NCBI GenBank assembly: GCA_002633005.1
Contig: NMRA01000002.1
Coordinates: forward strand, 1,336,077-1,400,076
DNA length: 64,000 nt
Origin: Phoronis australis
Taxonomy: Eukaryota; Phoronida; Phoronidae
Reading direction: 5' to 3'
Part shown: piece by piece, positions 1 to 13,500 of the stretch
Numbering within the stretch: position 1 is the stretch's first letter
Layout of the letters: each line of letters opens with the position of its first letter
The notes under the pieces: model-generated
Database searches by the model: none
The model's input: only the letters and a program-made list of their open reading frames with translations
Told to the model about the DNA's origin: nothing
Made by a program: the position numbers and the translations under genes

Positions 1-377
1 AACAGCGATTCTTAGGAAAGACCATGGTTCTGCCTGTTTATTGATCATGCTTAACAGTTGTGTGCTTCCTGTAACATTACAGATTAGCAGGTTAAAATGA
101 CAGATGTACCTGTGCAATAAAACTGTTTGATGGTTGCAAAGCCAAAAGGTGTCACTAGCTTACAGACTGTGACTGTCCATGAAAAGAATCCAACACTGAT
201 ACCCCCACCAGTCGAGTTTGGGCAACTCGACCATTTCGCTAACTTTAAAATCCACCGCCATCTTCATAGAAACCGTGCAGCTTCCTTTTCTGGATATTGA
301 TACGGGCAATCAGGTGCAAAATTGCCCATCATCAACGTGGTTGTAAACATGGGGGACGACAATTTGTTTCATTCGGC

Positions 378-425
<48 letters not shown>

Positions 426-922
426 CATTCTGTCCGGGTGTGCGCTCGATGTCTCGAAAGCCGCTGGTTGGATTTCGATGAAATTTGGCACAAGGGTTTA
501 GGACTGTGTCTGAGGTAAAGGCAACGTGGTTTTCCCTGTATTTTTGGGGAAGAACATTTCCAGAGGATTTCTAGAGATTTTTGGTTGGATTCTACTGCTG
601 CAGCTGTAGTAGCCTTGCACTGTGGACTCGTGTCAACACCCCACTGTTGCTCTTGGTTTAAAGTTTTATTTTGAAAGTTTTTAGGTAGCATACCTATTTC
701 AATAGTTTGTGAAAAGTACTCATGGTTAGGTTTTTGAACTTTGAAAATTGGACAAGAAATGTGACTTTGATAACCTGAAGTTAGAACGTATTCTGCTTCT
801 TAAATTCTGGTGGATGTGCAACATAATGGGTCAATTACTGATGGTCATGAACCAGCAGCAATTGGAAGTTTAGTTAAGTTAAGGGTCATTGTACAATTCT
901 GTCTATTTTGATTATTTAACAG
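1..922. other. ABCA intron (partial), contains TA microsatellite
   Basis: No exon was found here. The sequence lies upstream of the first visible ABCA exon and ends in a usable acceptor (ATTTAACAG at 914-922). It contains an (AT)n tract at about 380-421. I looked for the ABCA NBD1 Walker A exon and the 'CPQHN' exon in this stretch and did not find them, so they are left of the window. Confidence 0.7.
380..421. repeat. (AT)n microsatellite
   Basis: About 20 uninterrupted AT dinucleotides inside the ABCA intron. Length is likely polymorphic. No other function is visible. Confidence 0.95.
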
Positions 923-3900
923 CATGACTGTCCAAGAACACTTGATGTTCTTTGCTCAACTCAAGACTGACTCAGCTGCTTATAAGGTTAAACACGACGT
1001 GCATCGCATGTTGCGGAAGATTGACCTTAACAAGGTGCGCAACGAACTTGTGGCAAACCTCTCTGGTGGGCAGAGGCGCCGCCTGGCGGTTGCTATTGCT
1101 TTTATTGGTGACTCCAAAGTGATCATCCTGGATGAGCCTACGAGTGGTGTCGATCCGGCGGCCCGACGAAAGATCTGGGACATCATCACGAAACACAGAG
1201 AAGGTAGCTATGCAAAATATGTAGTCTTTTGGAAGATAAACATTGTTAACATTGAGTAGTTTTGGGATTGCTGTAAAAGCTTTCATTGTCAGTTCTTGTG
1301 GGTGCGAATGGGCCATGGGTTCATGGATCCTTGCAGTTTCTCAGTGTCATTGAACTTAAAGGGGTTACATTGTATTTGTCATTATTTTACTTTGACTTCA
1401 TCACTAATATTTTAAGTCTGGTCTGCATGACATCTGTTGGCCACATCACGGGACCTAATGAACATAAGTTTGAAAAGATCTCCGCCCCCAACCGAAGATC
1501 TTTTCAGATTTAAGTTAGGTCAAATGATATGGCCAACAGGTGGAGTGCAGACCAGATTTAAAATGTTTGTGGTCTATATTTCTATGCCGGTTCAAGATTT
1601 ACATGTATTTAATATATTATTTACTCTGACTTGTTTTGGCTTGTGGAAACTATCACAATACTGTTCCAATGATAAAGTAAATTTGAGTACAGGTTTATGT
1701 TAAAAGCGTGCTGGATCGTAATTTGTGCATTTGAATAGTTACAGGTTTGGGTGTGTAAGTTTTACATTTTGTTTGCTCTTTTCAGACCGTACTGTTGTGC
1801 TTTGTACCCACCATCTAGATGAAGCTGAACTCATCGGTGATAGAATCGCCATTTTGAACAAGGTATTGTAATGAAAATGCTGATTTAGCGTCAAGGTCAC
1901 AAAACAAAATGTTGAAGGTGATTTGAATTGTTAAGATATTAACTTTTCCTGTTTATTAGATTTGCTCTTGCAGTTACCATGGTGATGATGTAATGTTTGT
2001 GCATAGAAATGAAACATTTAAAACGCACAAATCCATTTTGTAAATGTGAGCTTAAGATAATGCTGTCCAAGCTTATATATTACCGTAGGTGCTTTTGACA
2101 GTATCGGCTTAGATATCAAATTTAACCTTTTGTAGTTTTATGTTTGGCATGCTTTAAAACTTTGGTTGGTATGCTCAGTTGTTTTTTGTTTTGATTATGA
2201 AGTGTTATTCTGCTGCCGTTCATTCAAAACTCATTGTTCATGTTTGTTCTTTTTCTGCCCCAGGAGGTAAGTGTCTTGTTCAGCAGCACAAAATAACAGC
2301 TTGTTGTTCATGGTTGATTTTGCTTACGGTTTCATCGAATGCTTTGGATTGAAATGTTTGGTTGACATTGGCGGATCCAGTGGAGGAGTCCTGGGGAGGG
2401 TCCAGGGGGTCCTGACCCCATTTTTAGCCGAAGCGGCAAAAAAATCCACAGGAAAAATATAAGACAATTTCTGTTTTTTTTCATCTTTATAGACTGCTGG
2501 GCAAAGAGATCTAGCAACATTGAATTCCATCGCTGGTTTTCTACTCATAGTGTGTGTTGTAGAATTCTCTTAAATATGAAATCTATTGTTTTACTCAAAT
2601 CTCCCCTTTCATGAAAACTGGACCCTCCTTTGGTTGATTTTTTGGCTGGCATCTCTTTGGGTTGCTTTTGGCACAAGTTATATGGCTAGAAAAAGGAATC
2701 TGTATAAGATTAGTTGCTATAAGTAAAAAGTTTAGACAGTTTCTTTCCTGTCAATATGAATGCTGGCACCAAACTCTGCTCACTTAGTTGATGCTTGCCT
2801 GTATATTTTGGATAATACCACTACGACACTGGCACCAAATTTCTGGGGCTCCTTTCATGAAAGTGACAAGACTTAAGACAGAAATTTGATCTTTCGTTCC
2901 CTCTTTGCAATTGCTGAATAGAGCTTTAGCCAAGCTATTAAATGAGTGTATCATAGTCTAGAAATAATTTATGAAAGATACCTCATTAATTAGCAGTTAT
3001 ATTTATATTCTCAGAGTCTGCTCTTTTTCTGAAATGAAATTTAGGATGAAAAATGTCCAGTTAGGGACAATGAAAACTTTATTATTTTGCTCAAGGTTGG
3101 AGCTTGTTCCAAACTTTAGAAATAGGATACATTTGAGTAATATGACAAACAACATAATTGATTATGCCCAAATCTCCAGAATCACAAAAATGAAGTTTTA
3201 GCTTTAATTTCGGTGTTCCAAATTTCAGAGACTGCCCAAACTGGGTAATTTTTTCCAAATTAATTAATAAAGAGCGTAAGACTATTTTTTGTCTTTTAAG
3301 ACTTAAAGTCTAGAAGGCCCTTTTCATGACACAGTCCTCTGCTCTTGTGGAGACACCTATTGCCTACTTTAGCAGTTATGGTGCGTGCCATATGTGCTAT
3401 TTATTTTTTGGACAGTTTTCAAGCTAAGCTCACTGTTTAACTGCCTTCTCACCTGTGTTAAAACTCAATACTCTGATCAACTTGAATTCCATCTACAAAA
3501 CGCTCAGTATTTGGTCGACCTGAGAATTGTGGGAATGATAAATACGCATTCATGTCCTTTGTTTTGTAAATCCTGCTCTTTGATTTTTTTACTCATTGCT
3601 AAATTTTAGTGTTGACAAATTTTCTTTTGATACTGTTATTAATATGTGTCATATGAATATGACGTGTGTTGATATTGTATTAGTGTGTTGTATTAGTATT
3701 TTGAAAATTATAATGATGAGTGTCAGTTCAATGTTTTTCTGGAAATCTTGGAAAATATGTTGAAAAGTGATTTATAGTCAGTGGTCTCCATATTCTCTGG
3801 ATTGGAAATTTTTGTTCGTTTTTTTTTTGCCTACTGCAACACTTCCTTCTGTGTTTTGAAATGTTTTTGGAAGAAACAGTGACATGTATTTTCTAATAGT

Positions 3901-4535
3901 TTATGACAGAAATGCTCCCTGTGTCATGCATTGAGACCCATGACATGCATGCATGCATTGAGACCATTATTCATATGACTTAAAATAAATATGAACATAG
4001 TAGTGGGTTTGGCACGCTGATGCAGAGGACAATGGTACACCCCACTGTTAAAGTCGTGTAGTGCAAATAACCATGTGTTGGATACACATGCACACTGGAC
4101 CGTGCCTGTATTCATTGTGGTCAGTGATTAGTAATCTCAGCTTCAGTCCTGGCTTGTCATCTGGCATCAATTCTGTAGTTATCAACAATCATGGTTATTG
4201 GTGAACGCCCCATTATAGTCAGGCTGTTGGATGCAGGTCTTAATAAAACATTATTAAATACTTAACTGTTACCTGTAAATTGCCATCTTCGTTGAGCTGA
4301 TTCGGTAGTTCATCATGTGTCTGACCTCAGTCTTGTCTCCACCTCATCTGATACAGTTGCTAAATGAGTATCTGTGTAATAGTCACCTGTGACGACTATT
4401 TTTTGATTATTTTATTAATTTTTATCCAGGGTAAACTTGTCTGCAACGGATCCCCCATGTTCCTTCGTGCCAAGTTTGGAGATGGCTACCAACTGACTAT
4501 TTCAAAGAAGCAAGAGGTCACATCAGAGAATTCTG
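923..4535 (+). CDS. ABCA NBD1, C-terminal half (three exons)
   Basis: Exons 923-1203, 1786-1862 and 4430-4535. The first starts in the segment after the Q-loop ([14 protein letters not shown]), contains the ABC signature [17 protein letters not shown] and the Walker B/D-loop [14 protein letters not shown] phase-1 intron then splits it from [14 protein letters not shown], which holds the switch histidine. The third exon gives the family-typical [20 protein letters not shown] after the ATPase core. The donor at 1204 and acceptor at 1785 rejoin KHRED-RTVV without a shift. All catalytic elements visible here are intact, so this half site looks functional. The 5' exon carrying Walker A is outside the window. 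Confidence 0.94.
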
Positions 4536-7500
4536 GTAAGTGCAGTGTATGGTTGGCCATAGTGTAATGTATGGTTGACCAAAGTATATGTGATTGTCCA
4601 GAATAGTCTGTGGTCATTGCTGGGCTACTGGTCTTGTACCATAAGTGACGTCCGTGACATGTCATGTAATCGTCACCACCCACCTTGATAGTTTTGTGTT
4701 TTGGCTGTAAAACTGCTCTATCGCACTCTATCATAGCGGCTCTCAAGACTACGAACTAATTCACACGTTGGGAATTTTTTTTGATATTGCCCATAGTCGC
4801 ACCCAAATGACTATGAATCGCAATGGCTCTATAGTGATGAGGGTCTTGCTACGGCGTCACTATTCAGATGGTCAGTGATGACGTATCTGCCACCATTACA
4901 GCACGATTTGCACCCACAAATAGAAATTCAACAAATCACATTTTCAAAAATTTTGCAGGTTTTAGATTTTTTTCAAATTTGAGTAAACATGGGGACAATT
5001 TAACACTTGAAATTTTTCCAAATTTATGTGTTTGGATTAACTGGACGGTGTGCTCTGACAACAGATGCATCCTTTGTATGTTCCCAGGGAGAAGGATTAG
5101 GATTGGCCCTCCTCCAGGTAATAATTTTGAAGTGCGTATAATTGTGGCCTAATTATTGTTTTAATTTTGGCGTTATAACTTTTATTATTTAACTGGGTTC
5201 ATTAAGTCAAAATGTTGTCTTACTAAACAAGCAAATAGTAGAGTTTCGGTATGGTCGACTGTGGCGCTATAGTGACCCCTGATGGTTTTAAACAGTTTGA
5301 AACTTCTGTCACAAGATGCATTACATCATAAATGAAGTACGTCACTGCCAATTTCTCTTCGAATCTCCACGATTGGTTCTGATTTCCAGCACCATAGATC
5401 ATTATATCTTTTTGTGCCTAGCCTGATATTCTTTCTTCATTGTTTTATCATTCACATCAACACAGGCTTGAGTGGCATGAATGGTCTTGGCAGGTTAAGA
5501 TTTAAATGAAAAAATTAATAATGATTTCCTTTTTCGTTCTTTGACAAAAATACACATTAATTTTAGTCCGATAAACGATCCTTTCCTCAATGCTTATCAT
5601 GCCGACTTTTAAAAAAATTTGAAAAGATTTGATTCGCCAAATTCAGACAACTGTGAAAAGGCAAATTTTGGAGGTCGGCCAAATTCGGACACCTCAAAGT
5701 TCCAGACCCGCATGATTCGTCCAAGAATGAATGCATTGTACTCAGGGCTTGGAATTTTCCACGGAAACGCGGATTTCCGCTTTTTTCAAATGTTCTGTCG
5801 GCGCATTTTATTATATTTCCGCGTTAAAAAAATCGGATTTGATATAAAATTTCCGCGGCAAATTCGTTTCTTACTGCGGCGTTGCCGACGACGTTCACCT
5901 CGAAAAGCGGAAGTTGCTCGTTATGTTTCGGAGGAACAGAAATTGTCAACATTGCCGGGGCATCTGGGATAGCGTGGTGGGATTTTCAATGGCGACTCAT
6001 GTGATTGTAAACCGTGGTGACAAATACTACGGCTCTGCAGCCAAAAATGTGTGGGGGTGGGAGTGGATGGACAAGATAAAAAGACGCAGACGCATGCTAC
6101 TGATGGTGGTGATGGTGGTAAGGTTTTTTATTCTTTTTTTAGTCCTACCGATTTTCGTCGGCGAAAGGTTCACATCGACTAATTCAAGGCTGGGTAGCGC
6201 GCATGTTTTGGGCCGTAAAAGTTTCCGCGTTTTTTGTCATTCGTCATTCCAAGCCCTGTGTACTGGAATTTATTTTAAGTTTCCGAAAGTGACACGACTA
6301 CAGTATAGCTGTGAATGAGGCTATACGTTGTATCTATGCATTTCACCTCTTAGCACCATGTAAATCAATATGCTTACACATATAATGAACACAGCTTTTT
6401 TGTTCAGAAAAATGAAAACTGTTTAATTTTCTTTGTAAATGTAAGAATTTGTTTGACTTTTGTTTAGAACTATTTGGTGTGCGCACACGTGTGCGAATCG
6501 GTGATCAAGAACTTTGCCTTCCCAAACATTTTGGTCGCGCAAAGAGGAATGAGAGTAAGATAAGATAACTGCAAAGTCTACCAAGCTTGTTGAGTTATAG
6601 TTATATTTTTAACATTCAGTTCAAAGATTGCATTGCCGTGCTGTCTTACTTACTAAAGTCTATAAGTTGCTGTTGATTATTGAAGTTTATTTAAAATCTC
6701 AAGCAAGTCTTGTCAGGTCAGTCGTGCACTTGATGCAATAACTAAGTCAAAGGGTAGAAACAACATGGCTGCCACACTCGTGAACATAGTTGCACGCTGG
6801 TTATCGTGGCTTATGTACCAGTTACATCAGTTCACTCACTGACTCACATCTCAGCGGACAACAACTATGGTGCTCGACTCACAAACCATGGTTTCACATC
6901 CCAAAACCAGGACTCCCGACTCACAAAAGCAGCTCACTTTCTGACTAACACTCACTGCACATGATCGGCTACCCTTGTTTGTGATTGTCTTCTCGGCAAG
7001 TATTGACCTGCAAGCTTAAATATTGTGAAATTACTTAAAATTGTTAACAAGCTTGTGTTGGACTTGCAGCTTTATAGAACAGATCCCTCTTCTATTATAG
7101 TTGACTTATTATACTATTTGTTCTTGTATCCTGTTTCTCTCAACACATACTATAGCCTTTATTGTCTGCCGTAAATGTCATTTTTCAGGTAAAACATACA
7201 GTGACTTTAATTTTGTTTGGCTAAAAGATGGCTGGTATAAAACAGTTTTTCAAGGAAAATAAGAATTCTTAATTTATTAAAATTTAATTTGTTAAATGCA
7301 TTTATCGTCATTCTTTTGACATCTGTCACTTTTTTGTATATCAACCCTTAGGCTTTATTTTACATTACTCATTTCTATTTAATATGTCCTCCAGGTCCTA
7401 CTTTATTTGTATTCGTACATCTCTCTACTTCACACCTGATTGGTCACTCACAGACATAGTTTCTTTGTCCAATGAAGTGTGGTCTAGTTCACCCAGCCTC

Positions 7501-10500
7501 CTATCTCGTCTACAAGAGCTCTACGTTTTTGCTCAGTATAAGAATTTACATATTACAGGCAGTATTGATTGCAACAGACATAACAATGCTGTCTGCAAGA
7601 CATTTTGTTGCTTTCCTCGGTCTTCATCTCGCTATGTACACCAAATAAATTGTACCTCTTCATCATTTCTTTTTTCTTGGGGTGTAAGAACCACTAGTTT
7701 GTGGTGTGAAAGATATTTCGGCCACCCTCTTTCTTGATTTTGGATGTGCTGTTTATGACAAGTACCTCCTTTGTCCTGCCTTGTTGTACTTCTTGAACTT
7801 GAGTGGTCCGCTTATGCAGTCTTTTCACCTCACAAACAACTGATCAATTCTATCATGCCATTGACTTCAAAAATTGATCAGGTGACCTTTGTGTATGTTT
7901 GGCGTACTACTCTGCCCTCTAGTAACAAGATTCTTATGTTACCTTTCACCTCACTCAAGGATATTATATATCTTTTTGGATGTAGTGTATAGTATAACTG
8001 TGACCATTTCTTATCTTGATGAACAAAGAAAGTGAATTAACAGAATATGTGTTAGTTAAGGACTAGACATGACTGTTATGCTGTAGTTCTCATAGCAAAA
8101 AATATTCCCAGATATATTGCGCCACCTATTGACGATTATGTCTTTTTGCTATTTCTGTGAGCAACTTGAGAACATTGATCCGAAATCTCTTAAATGTCGT
8201 TCATTGTCAGTATCTGAATTTTGTCTGGCCTTATCATTGTTTACAGTTATTTTTGCACATAATCTCTACCAGATGCAAAGTATTAACAAAAGTACTCGGA
8301 TAAAATACCATTTCTCCATCATAACGGTTAATGCTCTGTTGACATCAAAATTGACTGGAAATGATTATTTTTGTGGCAAAATTCTAGTCGCAGAATGGCG
8401 TAGCCACATTACCTATTTTCCTTTTAAATTTCTTCTCGGTAATGGGGGAAGGTTGTTCTGATGATGAATTTGGTTGGCACCTCGCTGTCATGACTGGGAC
8501 TTCCACCTAATTTGGTTAGCACCTCACTGCCATGACTGGGACTTCCACCTAATTTGGTTGGCACCTCGCTGCCATGACTGGGACTTCCACCTTATTTGGT
8601 TGGCACCTTCGCTGCCATGACTGGGACTTCCACCTTATTTTGTCTGTACTCTTGGTGTATACACAAGTAATCTGAAATGAACATTTGATGTTTTGTGAAA
8701 CTGAAGAGCTTTAGGTGCTTTAATTAATAAATTTAAAATGAATAAAGATTGGAGGTACAGAACATTAACTACCTTATTCAATGCATGTGTTGTGCCTGTT
8801 AGCAGTTGTTGTGTATGTATCTGGGGTGGCTCTAGTTTACAGAGTTGAGCTGTCGCGATTTTTCTTGGGGGTTTGCAAATTTTCTTCTAGACCTGCTGTT
8901 AAGGGTGACATGGGGTTGGAATTTCCCTGTGTTAGCCAAAAACTGAGCTCTTGAGAATGCAGAATTGTGTTATTAATTTCGAGGTCGATAGACTAACATA
9001 TCGAATATTTTGGTGGGGTTACACAACCTTTACTAATAACTTGTCTTCTGAAGTTTTAAACATTTGTGAAGAATTAGGCATTATGTATTGTTTTCATAAT
9101 TTACATCCAGTTAATCTCTCTCACTGTAAGAATGTTTTGCATGATTTGGCTTGTAATAGGTGGCTGTTTGTATGCCGTTTGAAACCAAAATTAGGAGCCT
9201 ATTTTTGATGAAGAATGTTTTTGAAGTAAAGCCGTATGAACAGTTAGGCTTAACTCTGCCTTGTTGGTCAATTCTTGCTGAAATAGGGTAAGAACCCTAC
9301 AGTTACTGGTTGATGTTCGGCATTTTCGCTCTCTGGAATTTGATGATAGAATTTGCTGTCTTTGTCTCACTGGTCAGGTTGAAATGGAAGTACATTTTCT
9401 GTTTGGGTGTACATTTTTCTTAGATGCCAGAAACACCTTTTACTCTCAAGTTGAGATTAAATATCCACGATTTCGTGCAGAAAGCTGTGAAAGTAAATTG
9501 CTTGCCATGAGGCAAAAAGATATCAGGAAAACTACATTCTTCTTGAAAAATATTTTTGAGGTACGGAAAAATGGCATTCATGTGTGATCACTCTATCACA
9601 GTGTTTGTTTTTGATCCTTTTGACTTTGATGTGATGCATGTACACTCTTGTTTTTTTGGTTTTGTCATGTGTCTAAAGAGACTTGATGCTATGCGGTGGC
9701 CTGGGTGTTCTTGTTTTGTTATTTGTTTAAATCCATGTGTATGAACACATCACTTTACTAAAAAATACTTACTTAGTACAGTTACCTGATTCAATATTAA
9801 CCAAGTGTAATAAAAATCTATGCAATAACATGCTCGGCTTTTTCATCATGCACTTAAAGCACTGTCGGAAAATCTTAAAAGTGGTCAATCGCAGTAGGCT
9901 TACGAACCCTTCGTGATGAAAATTCAACCTTTTATATGTAGATGCTGCAGACTGTACAAGTGAAAATGCTGTAACTGAGTTCATCGCTAGCCGTATGCCC
10001 GGAGCTCGTCTCATCTCTTCACTGGGTAGTCAGCTGATCTATGTGTTACCCAGAGAGCAGCAGGGGATCTACCATCGGTTCTTCCAAGAGTTGGATCATC
10101 ATAAGGACGAGTTGAACATTGGGAACTATGGCGTCAGTGACTCATCCTTGGAGAGTGTAAGCAGAGTCAAACTTTTTTCAGACGAGTGTGATGTAAAGCG
10201 TCAGTTTGCCTCCTAGGGTTTTGTTGCCGGGGAATTATTCAGCGGAATTCCAAACAGGTCATTGAAAGAAGTTCACGTAGTGATCTGTAACAAGAGAAGG
10301 TAAAACTGACTTGGCCTTCAGAGAGGTTCTCTGTGGAACAATATTTTGTTAATATTTGATTACTTTAAGTTTGTCTTTTACTTTTATATATAAATTACTT
10401 GCTGGTATTGCAGTTGGTGATTTCTAATGAGTGCCACAAATTTGTACTTTTATTTTGAAGATCTACTTGAAAGTGTGCAAGGAGAGTTTACGACGAGGCA

Positions 10501-13500
10501 GCGAAAACCCGGGTTTTAGGGACTTCAACCAAGAAGAGACCGAGACACATGTCCCTTCAGAAGGTCAGTAATTGGAGTAGGCTTCAAGGAATGACAAGCT
10601 ACATTCGTGACAATCTATCAATGAAGGTTGTTCACATTGTAACTAATTGAGCCCAATCGGCAGAAAATGTTAGTAATCATTCGTCACTGTTTTTTACGGA
10701 AATGACTTCAACAGATGGACGCATATTGTACCAATCTAGCTCTATACGTGCATCTGGCATCCGTGGCTATATCTCTGAAATTCTGTGGAGGAACTTCACG
10801 GAATTGGGCATGTAGGAATACGACAGATGAGGATGACTCTCAGACAAATTTGGCTACAATTTTATTTTTTTACGCAAACTGCCAAATCCCTTGATGGTTG
10901 TTTTCAAAACTTGGCAAATCTGATGTGCTCGTGTCATGGAGGGTATGTCATTGCACAATGTAGGGACATCTTCGGCGTGTTGTCCATCTCCTAGCAGGAA
11001 TTTTGGTGTTTGATTCCTTTGGGATCCCTTTATCTCTTCACCAAAGGGTTTAAAAGGTTTTTTCGTGAAAAATTTGAGGGATATGTTCTTGTTGACACCT
11101 ATTTTCTGACAAATCTGACTACTAATCCTCTAGTGGCACTTTAATTTACGTATATATGTTTTCTGTTTACGTGACCATGGCTTGCGTTGAGTTTTAGACG
11201 ACTTTTGGGTCTTTCCTTGTGACAATTTTCTGTACTGTCTCAGTTCACAAACCTTTCAGAAACTTAGTCTATGATTCAATGCATTTTTTTACCTCCATAT
11301 GAGGAGAGTTGAATTTGGGAGATGTGTACTGTTGTTTAATTAAGCCAGTAATTCTGCATCAGTTGTGAAATTTCTCACATTGTTTTCCACATCCACTTAG
11401 ATGTTACGGTCAGTGTTGACACAAGTCTCCCCCAACTGAACGGTCAGCGCACATCCGGTTGTGGTCTCAAGATGCAACAGCTGGGTGCCCTGCTGGCCAA
11501 ACGGTTCCACCATCATAAGAGATACTGGCGCGGTTACATCTCCACCATCTTGGTGCCTATGTTGTTGATGTGTCTAGCCATGGGCTCATCACTTTTGACC
11601 CCTCGAGACAAACAGCAGCCATCCCTACAGCTACAAACCTCACTCTACCAACCAAGTCATGTCTACATCAAGTAAGTGTCCTTCATCAGTAATTTGTATC
11701 AGGGCTTGGAATTTTCCGCGGAAATGCGGATTTCCGCTTTTTTCAAATGTTCTGTCCGCGCATTTTATTATATTTCCGCGTAAAAAAAATCGGATTTGAT
11801 ATAAAATTTCCACGGCAAATTCCTTTCTTTTTTTTAGTCCTCCCGATTTTTGTCGGGGAAAGGTGGAAAGGTTTACATCGACCATTTCAAGGCTGGGTAG
11901 CGCGCATAGTTTGGGCCGTAAAAGTTTCCGCGTTCTTTGTCATTAGTCATTCCAAACCCTGTTGTATAGGCACAGCATTCAGAAAATACAATTTCTTGAA
12001 TTAAATTCTACAGTTTTGTGAGTATTTGGCATAACACACAGACTAGTTAACAAGGTCTTACATATCATTAACAATTCCCCCATTCAGAGGTACTTGTTAT
12101 TTCCCAATTGATTTTTAAAGTAGCGAAAATAGCTGTTTGAATTCTTCTTTTTCTTGTTTCTTTTTCTTAAAATTTTCCTTGTTTCTTTTTCTTTAACTTT
12201 TTCCTTGTTTCTTTTTCTTTAACTATCATTAGCAATTTCTTGATTCTTTTTCTTTAACTACCAGTAGTAATCTTTAAAAATTTGTTTTAGGAATGCTGAC
12301 TCTTCTCTTGAGAGCAAGCAGATCAAAGCAGCTTTCACAGGACCTAGTGGTCTTGGAACAACATGTATGCCTGGACAGAACATGACTTGGTTAGACTGGA
12401 AATTGTAAGTAGTGGAGGGTTGATGGGGTTAATACAATACATGTTTAATGCCGACTGATAAGGTGACGACATGAGTTCAGCTGTGGACATGTTGAACAAG
12501 CATGTGAACTAAATGGTACTGTTCAGGGTGTCTCTTTGCTTTATGCCATGCTAGGACCTGTAGAAGCTGTAGTTTTAGTACAGAAGTGTATAGTAATTGG
12601 TTGTTGTTCTCGTCTTTGTACATATTTATCGCATCTGTGTACCAACTGACTCCCTATTGTGACATGGAGTAATTTCGAAGCCGATATGAAGCACAGCATT
12701 TTATTTTTGCTAATTACATTTTAGTGAACATCTGGCCAAGTAAAATAATTAGAAACATTTTGTGTGAATGAAATACACAGTCATGGTTAAGTCACGTATC
12801 ACTAATGCATCTTGTTTGCTAATTTGATTTTTGATTTGTTTTTATTAATTTCTAACTTGTGGTTGTTGTGTTGTGCATTCAGGAAGAAGATTGAAGGTCA
12901 GTGTAAAATTGTTACGAATACCGGATTTAAAGAGCCCAGTCTCACCCAAGCTGACGAGGAGAAGTACGCCAAGAATCTGCAGTGCTCTTGTGATGCTGTA
13001 ACAGGACGGCAGATCTGTCCTGATGGGGCTGAGGGACGACCGATGCCATCTATGAAATTAAACTCCACTGATTTCATCTACGACTTGGGAGGAGAGGACG
13101 TAGAGGACTGGATTGTGAAGTCGCATCAGCAGTTTTTGGAGAAACGGTGAGTGTACAGTGTAGGCTTGTTACAGGCAAATGTCCTTCATGCCCATAGTTG
13201 ACTATAACTGCGTTGAATTACAACTTATGCGTTTTTACTTGGAACGTAGCCACAAAATAAAATTACACTTTTCCGCCATATTCTGCCTTAAGTTGGAAAT
13301 GTTTAACTCTACGTGTTAAGAGGTACCTGTGTTTAACTTATTAGTAGCATCAGAATATGGTCATTTCATTCTCTTCTCAGATATGGTGGTTGGGTTCTGG
13401 AGAAGTCTCCTGAGGAGGAACTAATGATGACAGTCTACTACAACAACAAGGGCCATCACGCCATCACTGCCTTCCTGAATGCTATGAGTAATTCACTGCT

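Larger units (their letters stand above)
4536..9941. other. ABCA intron 4536-9941 (largest)
   Basis: A 5.4-kb intron between the NBD1 C-terminal exon and the regulatory exon. It contains the full-length hAT-like element (5743-6258) and a 42-bp minisatellite (8467-8635). Right after the donor there are about three degenerate 22-bp units (around 4538-4605, sharing TGTATGGTTG). Other open frames in the intron show no protein family features, compositional bias of coding DNA or paired splice sites. Confidence 0.5.

Noticed and set aside
2271-2548. Proline- and glycine-rich short frames on both strands
   Set aside because: Derived from a G/C-run dispersed repeat edge (GGCGGATCCAG), not a gene.
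5619-6318. Open frames of 117 and 134 codons
   Set aside because: They lie across the hAT-like element and its flank, start without a plausible exon border and show no transposase motif.
7384-7992. Two open frames in the largest ABCA intron
   Set aside because: No family features, and the flanking ABCA exons already join correctly.
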